From JAPOUP01 sp965203605 (lineage in GTDB: Bacteria; Pseudomonadota; Alphaproteobacteria; Rhodobacterales; Rhodobacteraceae), in contig OZ241902.1 of assembly GCA_965203605.1 (NCBI GenBank), positions 806,001 through 870,000 of the forward strand: a stretch of DNA of 64,000 nt, in the 5' to 3' direction. The position numbers and the translations under genes were made by a program. The notes beneath the pieces are model-generated. The model was not told the DNA's origin. It worked only from the letters and a program-made list of their open reading frames with translations, and did not search any database. Within the stretch, counting starts at the first letter, position 1. Every line of letters begins with the position of its first letter. Shown here piece by piece: positions 35,767 through 44,963 of this stretch.

Positions 35767-36210
35767 CTTTGGTTCCTCCCGGAGAACAGTGATTGCTCAG
35801 GCGAAACTACCCAAAATTGAATACGTATGCAAGAAGTTCCTGTCAGCGGCGGTTCCCAAGACCTGGCAGGGTAAATCCACTGGCGGTCGTGTTGCCGAAA
35901 AACGAGCCTGTTGCCTTGGTGCATCACCCCGGGCGAGGTCTGGAGACGGCACCGGTCGCGGTGCGACTCGGAGGTCCTTCAGGAGTGAAACCTTCCCTGG
36001 CCTGAATGGCGTCCGTCCGGCGCACCGGATTGTGGTTCGCGTTGTAGATTCAGGCAAATCACACCGGTATCACGCTCCATTCCCGAATCCCTCGCCGCCG
36101 ACTGTATTGAAAACTGTATTGAAACATGACTTTCCGAACCGGCTCTCATACGAACGGCCGACGGCGGCATGTTGCGGAGCCAGACCAGTCGAGAAGGCCA
36201 CCGGGAGCTT
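35767..36210. other. Intergenic, nothing recognised
   Basis: About 440 bases that should hold the promoter of the sugar transporter operon near 35770-35850. No operator, repeat or RNA gene was identified. Confidence 0.45.
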
Positions 36211-36942
36211 TCAGGCCCTGATTGCGCCGTCCACAACAAACTCATGTCCGGAACAATAACTTGAGTCGTCGGACGCTAGAAAAAGGACCATTCGGGCGAC
36301 TTCGTCAACGGTGCCTCGCCTGCCAATTGGCACACGGGCGTCCAGCCTGTCGGGGTTTTCCGCCAGCTCAGCCATCATTCGTGTGTCGATCAGTCCCGGA
36401 TGGACGGAATTCACCCGGATACCGAAGGGCGCAAATTCCGCGGCAGCGGATTTGGTCAGTCCCCGAACGGCCCATTTCGTGGCGGCGTAGGCGGGCGCAC
36501 GTGGCGCACCAGCCAGGCCCGCGATGGATGACAGGTTTACTATGCTGCCCAAGCCACGGCGTTTCATACCTGGAACAACGCTCCGGATACCAAGAAACGT
36601 ACCTGTCTGATTGATTGCGACAAGCCTGTCCCAGACGTCCAGCGACGTGTCCAAGGTCCCCATCACGAGAAAAATGCCGGCATTGTTGACCAGAACATCT
36701 ATACGTCCGTGTTCGCTTTCGACCTGCGCAACAACACGCTGCCAATCAGCTTCCAATGCGACATCCTGCTGAACAAACTGACAGGCTGCGCCGATTCCCT
36801 CGGCCACAGATTGGCCTTCGGCCTCATCAACATCCGTAATCACAACGGTTGCACCCGCCTGACCAAAGAGTTTGGCTTCAGCAACCCCCATGCCGTGCGC
36901 ACCCCCTGTAATCAGGGCCACTTTGCCGTCAAGCCTGTTCAC
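36211..36942 (-). CDS. Short-chain dehydrogenase/reductase (SDR)
   Basis: A 243-residue classical SDR. The cofactor site is VALITGGAHGMGVAEAKLFG, with Asp in VVITDVDEAEG suggesting NAD(H) preference. VLVNNAGIFLV, SIVNLSSIAGLAGAPRAPAYAATKWAVRGL cut around the catalytic Ser, and the YxxxK pair in AYAATKWAV form the active site. HPGLIDTRMM and SYCSGHEFVVDGAIRA follow as usual. The start is a GTG at 36942 that overlaps the TGA of a 30-codon upstream frame (GTGA), so initiation is likely coupled. It resembles 3-oxoacyl-ACP reductase-like sugar or alcohol dehydrogenases. Confidence 0.9.
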   Translation of the reverse strand: MNRLDGKVALITGGAHGMGVAEAKLFGQAGATVVITDVDEAEGQSVAEGIGAACQFVQQDVALEADWQRVVAQVESEHGRIDVLVNNAGIFLVMGTLDTSLDVWDRLVAINQTGTFLGIRSVVPGMKRRGLGSIVNLSSIAGLAGAPRAPAYAATKWAVRGLTKSAAAEFAPFGIRVNSVHPGLIDTRMMAELAENPDRLDARVPIGRRGTVDEVARMVLFLASDDSSYCSGHEFVVDGAIRA

Positions 36943-37031
36943 GTGTCGTACCGCTCTGCCAACTGGAGCACCAGCCGCCTCGAATGATGCTCTGCCTGCG
37001 AGAGAATTTCGCCGGTGAACCAAGGATCCAT
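36939..37031 (-). CDS. 30-residue ORF coupled to the SDR gene
   Basis: Starting with ATG at 37031 and reading MDPWFTGEILSQAEHHSRRL and VLQLAERYDT, then TGA. The ATG has a strong AAGGAG nine bases upstream (37041-37046), whereas the SDR start itself has none, and the stop overlaps the SDR start. This suggests that ribosomes load here and reinitiate at the SDR. It could be a leader peptide, a tiny protein, or the N-terminal remnant of a longer gene. No family is recognised. Confidence 0.5.
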   Translation of the reverse strand: MDPWFTGEILSQAEHHSRRLVLQLAERYDT

Positions 37032-37046
37032 TTGTGCGGTCTCCTT

Positions 37047-37861
37047 ACAGATGTTGCGAAGCTCTCCGGTCCACGGGTTTTGATCGCCGTTTGTGATTGA
37101 TGGTCCGCAGTGGTGCTGTCACACTGCATCCCATTGACATCGAACTCAGTCACCGCATCGTAGAGCCTGTAGTGAATCACACACTGGATGCATTCCCTTG
37201 TCTGACCTTCCTCAGGCTCGCCGGACATGAAGATGCTGCGACGGGTTCCTCCTCTGCGCTTTTCAGCAAAGGCGATGCCGCGCAACTGCGTGATAGCCTG
37301 ATCGGAGGATCCGGTCGTCAATTCAAATCCCGGCGGATGCTCCGCTCCTGTCATCCCGACTGAGCCGTCATCGTTGTCGAGGCGGAAACGCGCTCTTGCC
37401 GACAGGTTCCCATTTTCGACCAGGATTGCGCCGATGGCGATGGTGTCATGGGTCGGTGAACCGGGAATGCGATCGTATTCGAAACCTCGCAGGCTTCTGA
37501 ACCCGACACTCTGCCACGGCACGCTCGGGATTTCGCTTGGGGCAATGGGACCTTCGCTTGGACCGGGATCGGGTGAATCGGCGTGGAGTGTTGCCGACAG
37601 GTCCGCATGGAACGGCGTCTCGCCGGAATCTCGGTCATTGTTCCCGAAGGTGAATTCCGAACCCTTGTGCCGAACGCCGCTGGCGACCCGCATTTCGTAG
37701 ATCCGCCAAATGCTGTCGAGTGCCTTCCGCGTTATTTCCCGGCCAACCAAAAGTTCCTCTCGCTTGGAATTGCGAATTTCTGCTAGTGTCCGATTCAGGC
37801 CAAAATGGGCGTCAGGTAATGTTCATATCTCCGTACCTATGAGAAAGGGAAGAGTGTCAAC
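37047..37861. other. Divergent promoter region, one doubtful frame
   Basis: The 0.8-kb region between the SDR unit and the divergent GntR gene. A long open frame of 274 codons crosses it on the minus strand (36929-37750) but shows no motif, has odd composition, and overlaps the SDR start, so it is not called. Promoters for both sides are expected. Confidence 0.45.
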
Positions 37862-38572
37862 ATGAATCTTCAAGCCATGAAGCGGACCTCTGTGCCGTTG
37901 CATGCCGAAGTTGCCGGCGTTCTACGCCATCAAATTCTCTCTGGAGATCTGCCGGCGGGCACCAGGTTACTCGCGCTTCGGGAACTCACGGAACGGCTCG
38001 GTGTCGCGCGCATGACCGTCGTGCAGGCCATGAACGCGCTGGAGGAAGAAGGCTTGATCGAAAAGCACTCCGGCCGGGGAACCTTCGTTAGGGAGGTAAA
38101 GGTACCCAAGCGTCACACGCTGCACATGAAAGCCGAGATTTCACAGATTTATGCCATGGTCGACCAGATGGAGGTCTATGTACGAAAGGGAGATGCAACC
38201 ATCGAGAAGGGAGACGATGGCCGCTACTTCAGGTGTATGCGCCGAATTCACGCCAGAGCGGGCAAACCTTTCTGTCAGGTCGATATCAGACTGGATGATC
38301 AGGTGTTCGAGCGGGCTCCCGATCGTTTTGCAAAGGAAATTGTCGTTACGGTCCTGAAAGATCTGGGTGTTTCAACACCTAAAGCCCGACAGAAGGTCGC
38401 CATTTCCCATTCCGACTTTGAGATGGCCGAAGCGCTCGGGATAAAGGTGAATTCGGCCGTGTTCCGCGTTGCGCGCGAATTCCTGGATGCGAGCGGTCAG
38501 CTGATATACTCGGCAACGCTGTACTATCCCGGCGACCTTCTCGAGTTCGAAGTGGAGTTCGCCACGGATTGA
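37862..38572 (+). CDS. GntR-family regulator with UTRA domain
   Basis: A 236-residue HutC-type regulator. The winged helix is VAGVLRHQILSGDLPAGTRL, then LRELTERLGVARMTVVQAMNALEEEGLIEKHSGRGTFV cut across the recognition helix. The C-terminal UTRA ligand domain runs from about residue 85, with FQVRRIHARAG-like sequence (RCMRRIHARAGKPFCQVDIRLD) and FRVAREFLDASGQLIYSATLYYPGDLLEFEVEF. It stands 116 bases ahead of the TTT transporter genes in the same direction, so it likely senses the transported compound or its product. Confidence 0.92.
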   Translation: MNLQAMKRTSVPLHAEVAGVLRHQILSGDLPAGTRLLALRELTERLGVARMTVVQAMNALEEEGLIEKHSGRGTFVREVKVPKRHTLHMKAEISQIYAMVDQMEVYVRKGDATIEKGDDGRYFRCMRRIHARAGKPFCQVDIRLDDQVFERAPDRFAKEIVVTVLKDLGVSTPKARQKVAISHSDFEMAEALGIKVNSAVFRVAREFLDASGQLIYSATLYYPGDLLEFEVEFATD

Positions 38573-38688
38573 CATTCGGGGCCATGGGATGGCGTGCCAC
38601 TTGACAATTGGATGGCCAGGATTAAAGGTATATACATCTAGACCATAAAAACCGTCAAGGCTTGGAACGAAGCAAGGAGGGCTTCACA

Positions 38689-39654
38689 ATGAAACTGACT
38701 GGAACTGCTGCCGCCGGTCTGGTGGTACTTGGGCTTAGCGCAGGGGCTGCCCTGGCTGAATGGCCTGAAAGACCGATCACCTATGTCGTTTCCTTCGCGG
38801 CGGGCGGCAATGCTGACATCGTTGCGCGCATGAATGCCGACGTACTGAGCGGGGCGCTGGGTGTGCCGGTAAACGTGGTCAACAAGCCCGGTGGTGCGCA
38901 CATTCCCGCGACAATGAGCGTGCTCGAAGCGCCCGCAGACGGGTACACGGTCTTCAACTGGTCGCCGCCGAGCTTCATGGTCGTACCTTTGACCCGGGAG
39001 ACACCCTACGACCCGCTCAGGGACTTCATCCCCCTTTACGCCGGGATTTCGGCATCCAACGCGCTTTATGTGGCTGCCGAAAGCCCCTACACAACCTTTG
39101 AGGAATTCATCGAAGGTGCGAAGGCCAACAAATTGAGTATGGGGGTCAATAACCTGGGAGCGCCGCCAAATCTGTCAGCCGTACAGCTGGCCTCCGAGTT
39201 CGGGCTTGAATTCAAGACCGTCGCGCTGAAGACCGTTCCGGCAACTCTGGCGGGCCTCATTGGCGGGCAGGTGGATGTGGCGGTTGGACAGGTGGCGTCT
39301 ATCCACGCCTATGGCGACGAAATCCGTCCGCTCATTATCCTCGACAATGACCGAAAGCCCTATTACGACACGGATCTGCCGGGCGTTCGTACCGTCGGTG
39401 AAGCTTTTCCTGGCAAACAGGCCGGCACATGGGTGCATGGTGGTTTGGCTGTGAGAGCAGGCACGCCGCAAGGGATCGTGGACAGGCTGCTTGCAGCCTC
39501 TGAATCAATGGGGTCTGATGAATTCATCTCGAAAGTCCCGAAAGCGGTCAGTTATGACTGGACGCACGGCGTGGAGGAGACGACGGCGCTGATCCAGTCC
39601 GGCATTGACCTTTATGCCCCGCTTCTGGATGGGTTGGGTCTGCTGCACAGGTAG
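38689..39654 (+). CDS. Tripartite tricarboxylate transporter substrate-binding protein (TctC type)
   Basis: A 321-residue periplasmic binding protein of the TctC/BugT group. The signal peptide ends at GAALA, then EWPERPITYVVSFAAGGNADIVARM begins the conserved ligand pocket. VNVVNKPGGAHIPATMSVLEAPADGYTV and AGLIGGQVDVAVGQ are the usual family blocks. An AAGGAGG is eight bases before the ATG at 38689. It is the first gene of a TctC-TctB-TctA set. The ligand may be a sugar acid or organic acid; sulfonated or sulfated compounds are possible from the neighbours. Confidence 0.93.
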   Translation: MKLTGTAAAGLVVLGLSAGAALAEWPERPITYVVSFAAGGNADIVARMNADVLSGALGVPVNVVNKPGGAHIPATMSVLEAPADGYTVFNWSPPSFMVVPLTRETPYDPLRDFIPLYAGISASNALYVAAESPYTTFEEFIEGAKANKLSMGVNNLGAPPNLSAVQLASEFGLEFKTVALKTVPATLAGLIGGQVDVAVGQVASIHAYGDEIRPLIILDNDRKPYYDTDLPGVRTVGEAFPGKQAGTWVHGGLAVRAGTPQGIVDRLLAASESMGSDEFISKVPKAVSYDWTHGVEETTALIQSGIDLYAPLLDGLGLLHR

Positions 39655-39720
39655 CACCGCTGAATGGTCAATACGCTGTGCAGGGGATCCTGCTCGGCGT
39701 ATCTTTCCGAGGCAGTCAGC

Positions 39721-40182
39721 ATGCTTAGCCAAAGAGTGGCCAACCTGATATTCGTCGCGTTCATCATCGCCGCCTGCGGCTACTTTGCCTGGGTCGCGGA
39801 GGGTTTCGTGACATCCGGTTTGCTTGCGAGTTCAGGCCTGCCATCAAAGTTCTTTCCGCAATTGGTTTTGGTGTTGATCGGGGTTTGCGCCGTGGTCGTC
39901 GGATACCTCTATCTGCGCCATGGTGCGACGGGCGGTGACGACGGAGTGACCGTGTTCGGAAACGTTGCCGAGGCCCGGCAAGGCATCCTGATGCTGATTG
40001 TCGCCGTCGCATGCTATTTCATCTGGCGTGCATTCGGCTTCATTCCGATGGCTGTCCTGCTTGGTCCTCTCAGCCTGCTGGTGATGGGAGTGCGCCGAAC
40101 AGCCATCTACATCGTAGTGCTCGCACTCACAGGGGGCGTCACCGTCGTCTTCACCTACGGCCTTGGCATTCAGCTTGTGTGA
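39721..40182 (+). CDS. Tripartite tricarboxylate transporter small membrane subunit (TctB type)
   Basis: A 153-residue protein with four hydrophobic segments: ANLIFVAFIIAACGYFAWVA, FFPQLVLVLIGVCAVVVGYL, a third at GILMLIVAVACYFIWRAFGF, and a last at AIYIVVLALTGGVTVVFTYG. SSGLPSKFFPQLVLV is the TctB-typical loop (F-P-x-x-x-x). The ATG at 39721 has a GAGG upstream; the earlier ATG at 39664 is less likely. It sits between TctC and TctA, six bases from the latter. Confidence 0.88.
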   Translation: MLSQRVANLIFVAFIIAACGYFAWVAEGFVTSGLLASSGLPSKFFPQLVLVLIGVCAVVVGYLYLRHGATGGDDGVTVFGNVAEARQGILMLIVAVACYFIWRAFGFIPMAVLLGPLSLLVMGVRRTAIYIVVLALTGGVTVVFTYGLGIQLV

Positions 40183-40188
40183 CGCGGG

Positions 40189-41685
40189 ATGTTTGACAGT
40201 ACAGCTCTTCTTTCCGCCCTGAGTCTTCTGGCTGATCCCCTGACGATGGTGTTGCTCGTCCTGGGCATCGTAATCGGCCTTTTCATTGGTATTCTGCCGG
40301 GGCTTGGCCCACCGATTTCCATCGCCCTGGCGCTGCCGTTCACGTTCTACATGGATACCGTGCCATCTATGGTGCTTCTGCTGGGGATTTACTCCGCAGC
40401 AGTCTATGGTGGCTCGATATCAGCGATTGCGGTCGGCATCCCGGGAACAGGCGCGGCCATTGCGACGGTCGAGGACGGACATAAAATGTTCAAATCCGGC
40501 CGCGGCGGGGAGGCGCTTGGATTCTCGCTCGCAGGCTCCATTATCGGTGGGATCTTCAGTGCGGTTTGCCTTGCGCTGATCGCGCCGTCTCTCGCCGATC
40601 TGGCGGTAAGATTCGGCCCGCGCGAATACCTTGCGATCAGTGTGTTCGGTTTGATCGTTGTTGTTCGCGTTGCTGGACAAAGCCTCCCCAAGGGGCTTCT
40701 CGTCGGTGGCGTCGGGATTTTCCTGACAACCTGGGGGCTCGATGAACTGAACGGAACCGAAAGGTACACGTTTGGAACCTATCACCTTTACGAAGGCCTG
40801 CCCTTGGTGCCGTTCCTGGTTGGCCTCTTTGCGGTGTCTGAGGTGCTGATTGGCGCCGAACGCGCCGCGCGGAAGATTGATTTCTCCATTGAGAGTCTGA
40901 CGGTCAAACTTCCCGGCCTGAAGGTTTTGGGACGCATGAAGGATGTCATCCTGCGGTCTTCCGTCATCGGCACCATCATCGGCATCATCCCAGGTGAAGG
41001 GGCCGCCGTTGGCGCCTTCTTCGCCTATTCCGAAGCCAAACGGCGCTCGAAGGAACCAGAGAAATACGGGACTGGAATCCCTGAGGGCGTTGTTGCACCG
41101 GAAACGGCCAACAACGCTACTGTTGGCGGTGCGCTCGTGCCGACCCTTACACTCGGTGTGCCTGGCTCCCCAGCTGCGGCGGTCCTTTTGGGTGCGTTGC
41201 TCATCCAGGGGCTGACACCCGGCCCCAAGCTGTTCTCTGATGAGCCCGACCTGATGTACGCGATCTTCATGGGGTTGTTTATCATCAATGTCATGATGAT
41301 GTTCATTGGCCTGATCGCAATCCGTTTCGCAGCCAGGCTGATCATGGTGCCGACGTCAGTGATCGTGTCAACGGTGATGCTCCTCAGCTTCGTCGGCATC
41401 TACTCCGTCTCGAACTCGTTCTTCAACGTGGGTGTTCTGCTCGGTGCCGGCATTCTGGGTTATGTCGTGCGTAAACTTGGCTATTCCATTGCCCCGCTTT
41501 CCATTGGCTTCGTACTTGGCCCGATTCTGGAAAACTCGCTGCGTCAGTCGATTACCATCGCCGACGGTTCGGTGGCGGAGTTCTTCAGCACACCCATTGG
41601 TTTGACAATCTATGCTGCCCTCGCGCTGACGATCATCTGGGGACCAGTGACCAGGCGCCTGAAACGCGGCACAGCGGGCGCATGA
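40189..41685 (+). CDS. Tripartite tricarboxylate transporter large membrane subunit (TctA type)
   Basis: A 498-residue membrane protein with about eleven or twelve helices. It contains GIVIGLFIGILPGLGPPISIALALPFTF, IPGTGAAIATVEDGHKM, IGIIPGEGAAVGAFFAYSEAKRRS and PGSPAAAVLLGALLIQGLTPGPKLF, the two repeated gly-pro signature regions of TctA (PF01970). Length and motifs are complete. Its stop overlaps the sulfatase start by four bases, so the following enzymes are very likely part of the same operon. Confidence 0.95.
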   Translation: MFDSTALLSALSLLADPLTMVLLVLGIVIGLFIGILPGLGPPISIALALPFTFYMDTVPSMVLLLGIYSAAVYGGSISAIAVGIPGTGAAIATVEDGHKMFKSGRGGEALGFSLAGSIIGGIFSAVCLALIAPSLADLAVRFGPREYLAISVFGLIVVVRVAGQSLPKGLLVGGVGIFLTTWGLDELNGTERYTFGTYHLYEGLPLVPFLVGLFAVSEVLIGAERAARKIDFSIESLTVKLPGLKVLGRMKDVILRSSVIGTIIGIIPGEGAAVGAFFAYSEAKRRSKEPEKYGTGIPEGVVAPETANNATVGGALVPTLTLGVPGSPAAAVLLGALLIQGLTPGPKLFSDEPDLMYAIFMGLFIINVMMMFIGLIAIRFAARLIMVPTSVIVSTVMLLSFVGIYSVSNSFFNVGVLLGAGILGYVVRKLGYSIAPLSIGFVLGPILENSLRQSITIADGSVAEFFSTPIGLTIYAALALTIIWGPVTRRLKRGTAGA

Positions 41686-43169
41686 GCCATCTCCCGAACA
41701 TCCTGATCATCTACGCTGACCAGATGCGTTATGACGCAATGGGCTGTTCGGGCAATCCGGTGATCAAGACGGCGAACATGGACCGGCTTTCGGCAGAGGG
41801 CGTTCATTTCACAGAAGCCTATACAAGCTATCCGATCTGCTGTCCGTTTCGTGCATCTATATTGACCGGGAAATACGCGCAGGGGCATGGGATGGTGCAA
41901 AACCACTTCCCACTACGTGACGGACAGGGGTTTCTGGCCGAATATTTACGCGACGCGGGCTATCAGACGGGGTACATCGGTAAATGGCATTTGGAAGGTG
42001 GGCCCAAACCTGGCTTTGTGCCACCCGACCGGCGCTTTGGATTTGAGCATTTCGTGGGTTTCAATCGGGGACACGACTACCGCTCCTCCATTTACTACGA
42101 CGACGCAGGTCAAGCCTACCACTCCGTGCGCTACGAGCCGGACTACCAGACAGACCAATTGATGGATTTCATAGACGGCGCGGCCAAAAGGGACGGACCG
42201 TTTTTCGGCTATGTCAGCTATGGCCCTCCACATTTTCCGATGGACATGCCCCACTATCTGCGCCGCATCTACAAGCCGGAAGAGGTGCCGCTACCGCCCG
42301 GCGTGCCGAATGCGACTTTGCAGGCCGAGGTCCAGATGCATCGCAACGAGGTGCTCTGCGGTGGCGACCCGCGCTCCGGCCACAGGAGCCACGCGGCCCA
42401 CGAGACCAAGTCCAGGGGCGATGTCGAAACCGAAGCTGAAATTCGCGAATTCATCGCCGAGTATTACGGCATGATTCACAATATTGATTGAAACATTGGT
42501 CGTATCCTGAACCAATTGGACGCACTTGGGATTGCTGACGATACCTTGGTCGTCTTTTTTTCCGATCACGGTGATATGTGCGGCCAGCACGGTTCATTCT
42601 GCGGAATCAAGAATCAGGTTTACCGTGCCGCGATGCAGGTGCCTTTGATCATCCGCTATCCACCGCGTTTCAGTCCGCGTCGAACCGAGGCCATGGTAGA
42701 TGTCGGTGTCGATCTTATGGCAACATTATTCGACCTCACTGGCATCGACATGCCCGAGGGGCGCGACAGCAGGAGTTACCTGCCCGTTCTTGATGGAACG
42801 ACAGAGGAGCATCGTGATACGATTTGGTATCAGGTCTTTACCCAGGTCGGTGGCAATCCCGGCGAATTCGCTCCCTTTGCCGAGCGTGGGATCCGGACCA
42901 GGGACTGGCTCTACATGCGCCGGAAGGACCACCGTGCCTTGCTCGTTGATGAGTGTGCGGACCCGCATGAGATGAACAACCTGGTGCACGATCCCGCGTA
43001 TGCCGCGCTCATGGATGCGTTTGACGTCAGGCTGGACTCTCACATGAAAGCCACCGGCGACGACTGGGACATGGCGGCCGACTTCCCACCGCCCGGTTGG
43101 GTGACCCATGCCGAGGCCAAGGAGTATCTGGAAAAGGTGCTTCTGCCTAACGCTATCCACGTTCCGTGA
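41682..43169 (+). pseudogene. Sulfatase with in-frame TGA
   Basis: A 495-codon type I sulfatase gene broken at codon 270 by TGA (42489-42491). The first part has NILIIYADQMRYDAMGCSGN with metal-binding Asp residues and the formylglycine motif CCPFRASILTG, where Cys53 would be modified. The second part has VVFFSDHGDMCGQHGSFC (metal Asp-His), then KNQVYRAAMQVPLIIRYP and the usual C domain. Family members read NIDWNxGR where this gene has NID-stop-NIGR, so a TGG-to-TGA change explains it. Both halves are otherwise intact, suggesting a recent event. Substrates could be sulfated sugars or polyols. Confidence 0.9.
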
Positions 43170-43176
43170 GATAACG

Positions 43177-44121
43177 ATGCTGCTGACTGGCGAGCGCACC
43201 TTCGACCCCGCGCCTTTTGACTGGATCAGCTATGATCTCTGCGCCCGTCGCAAAGACGTCGTGATCATGAGCGCCGACCTCAGCAAATACTGCCAGGTGG
43301 TGCGCGTGAAAAACGAACTGCCCGATCAGCATCTCGACGTCGGTATGGCTGAACAGAACCTTCTTTCCGTCGCCGCAGGAGTTTCCAAGGGAGGATATAT
43401 CCCGGTAGCGACCTGTTTTGCCTGCTATATCACCCGCCGCGCCTACGATCAGCTGATGATCTGTATGGGTACCGGCACAAACACGAACATCGCAGTCGGC
43501 TTCACCCCGGGTATCGCCAACTCCGCACGGATACACCACCAGGCGGCCGAAGATCTGGGCATGGTGCGCACAATCCCGAATGCCACGGTGATTGACCCGA
43601 TGGACCCGACCGATTTCCGTGCCGCCCTGAATGCAGCCGTCGACATACCGGGCCTGACCTACATCCGGGGCCATCGAGGCGACACGCCGCGCTTTCTGGA
43701 CCCCGAGAAATTCAGCTTTGAACTCGGGAAGACCTACAGGCTCAGGGAAGGGTCCGGCATCGGCATCATCGCGACCGGGCACGGCACGCAATGGGCGTTG
43801 GAAGCCTCCGACGTCCTGACCGAGCGGGGCGTGCCTCACTCCCTGCTGCACGTGCCCACGATAAAGCCTGTCAATGAAACCGAGATTGCCGACTTCGCAT
43901 TCAGGCATAATCAGATCATAACGGTCGAGAACCATCAGATCGTGACCGGTTTAGGCTCGCTTGTCACGGAGATCGTTTCGGACATTGGCGGAGGGCCGCG
44001 GATCAGACGGTTTGGCCTCGCCAACCAATGGGCGCCCGGCGGCACGTTGCCCTACATTCGCAGGCGATTGGGTCTGGATGCCGGGACACTGGCCTCCCGC
44101 ATCGCGGAGGCCAAGCCATGA
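43177..44121 (+). CDS. Split transketolase, C-terminal subunit
   Basis: A 314-residue pyrimidine-binding and C domain protein of the transketolase/DXS type. LPDQHLDVGMAEQNLLSVAAGVSKGGYIPV includes the Glu that activates the thiamine ring, with a conserved GMAEQN. RIHHQAAEDLGMVRTIPNATVIDP, YIRGHRGDTPRF, GIIATGHGTQWALEASDVL and the C-terminal GLANQWAPGGTL follow. It lies before the N-terminal subunit gene, the reverse of the usual order, and overlaps it by ATGA. Two-subunit transketolases serve in special pathways (apulose, sulfoquinovose) as well as in the pentose pathway; which one is unknown. Confidence 0.9.
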   Translation: MLLTGERTFDPAPFDWISYDLCARRKDVVIMSADLSKYCQVVRVKNELPDQHLDVGMAEQNLLSVAAGVSKGGYIPVATCFACYITRRAYDQLMICMGTGTNTNIAVGFTPGIANSARIHHQAAEDLGMVRTIPNATVIDPMDPTDFRAALNAAVDIPGLTYIRGHRGDTPRFLDPEKFSFELGKTYRLREGSGIGIIATGHGTQWALEASDVLTERGVPHSLLHVPTIKPVNETEIADFAFRHNQIITVENHQIVTGLGSLVTEIVSDIGGGPRIRRFGLANQWAPGGTLPYIRRRLGLDAGTLASRIAEAKP

Positions 44122-44963
44122 GGCGTAGCGCGTCGATTCTGAAGCTTGATCTCATTGCCGCGAGAATCCGGCGGAATGTTCTGGAGATCTGTCGCCAGCG
44201 CGGAGGTTACGCAGCCCAGGGGGTCGCTTTGGCCGATGTTGCGGCGGCGCTTTACTTCGATGAATTGCGCCCTGATGGCCACGGTTGGTTCCATGATCGG
44301 TTTGTGCTTTCGAACGGCCACGATGCGATCTTGACCTACGGGGCTTTGGCCGAAACCGGTCACTACACAATGGAGGAACTCAAGACGATCAACGCGGATG
44401 GAACCAAGGTCGATCAAAGCCCTATCGAAGGCCAGCTCGGCTTCGAGATTACGGCTGGATCGCTGGGGCAGGGGGCAAGCCAATCGGCTGGCCTGGCTTG
44501 GGCGCTCCGTCAGCGGGGCTCTGACAGGCGCGTCTATTGCCTGTTTTCGGATGGCGAACTGCAGGAGGGCAATGTCTGGGAAGCGGTGATGTTCGCAGGG
44601 CACCAAAGGCTCTCGAACCTTTGCTACATAATCGACAACAATGATATGCAGGCAACTGGTCACGTCAAGGACGTCATGAATGTCGAACCGGTGCCGGAAA
44701 AGTTCGAGGCGTTTGGTTTCAGGGCACGGCGGGTCAGTGGAACGGACATCCCGGAATTGCTGGAGACATTCGACGAAGCGCGAGCAACGCTGGACCGTCC
44801 TTTCGCGATGGTTTGCGACACTCGGCTGTGGGACGGAATTGACTGCCTGAAGAAGGCGTTGCCGATGGCCCATTACACCGCCAAGGGTGCCGTGAATTGG
44901 GATGAAGGTATGGCGGAGATCAACGCGACGCTTGCGGCACTGGAGGCAAAGCTCAATGGCTGA
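44118..44963 (+). CDS. Split transketolase, N-terminal subunit
   Basis: A 281-residue thiamine diphosphate-binding domain. GVALADVAAALYFDELRPDG, WFHDRFVLSNGHDAILTYGAL, EGQLGFEITAGSLGQGASQS and the ThDP motif FSDGELQEGNVWEAVMFAGHQRLSNLCYII leading to DNNDMQATG carry the metal and cofactor site (GDGE type, here SDGELQEGN...DNN). Length is normal for split N subunits. The ATG overlaps the TGA of the C subunit gene. Its 3' end overlaps the SDR gene by eight bases. Together the two subunits should move a two-carbon ketol unit. Confidence 0.92.
   Translation: MRRSASILKLDLIAARIRRNVLEICRQRGGYAAQGVALADVAAALYFDELRPDGHGWFHDRFVLSNGHDAILTYGALAETGHYTMEELKTINADGTKVDQSPIEGQLGFEITAGSLGQGASQSAGLAWALRQRGSDRRVYCLFSDGELQEGNVWEAVMFAGHQRLSNLCYIIDNNDMQATGHVKDVMNVEPVPEKFEAFGFRARRVSGTDIPELLETFDEARATLDRPFAMVCDTRLWDGIDCLKKALPMAHYTAKGAVNWDEGMAEINATLAALEAKLNG

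Noticed and set aside
36929..37750. A 274-codon frame on the minus strand as a possible gene
   Set aside because: No family features, no good start signal, and it overlaps the well-supported SDR start and the short coupled frame. Kept only as a doubtful possibility.
32907..42491. Genome-wide reassignment of UGA to tryptophan
   Set aside because: Many genes here end with TGA, often in ATGA overlaps with the next gene, so UGA clearly works as a stop. Suppression at single sites remains open.
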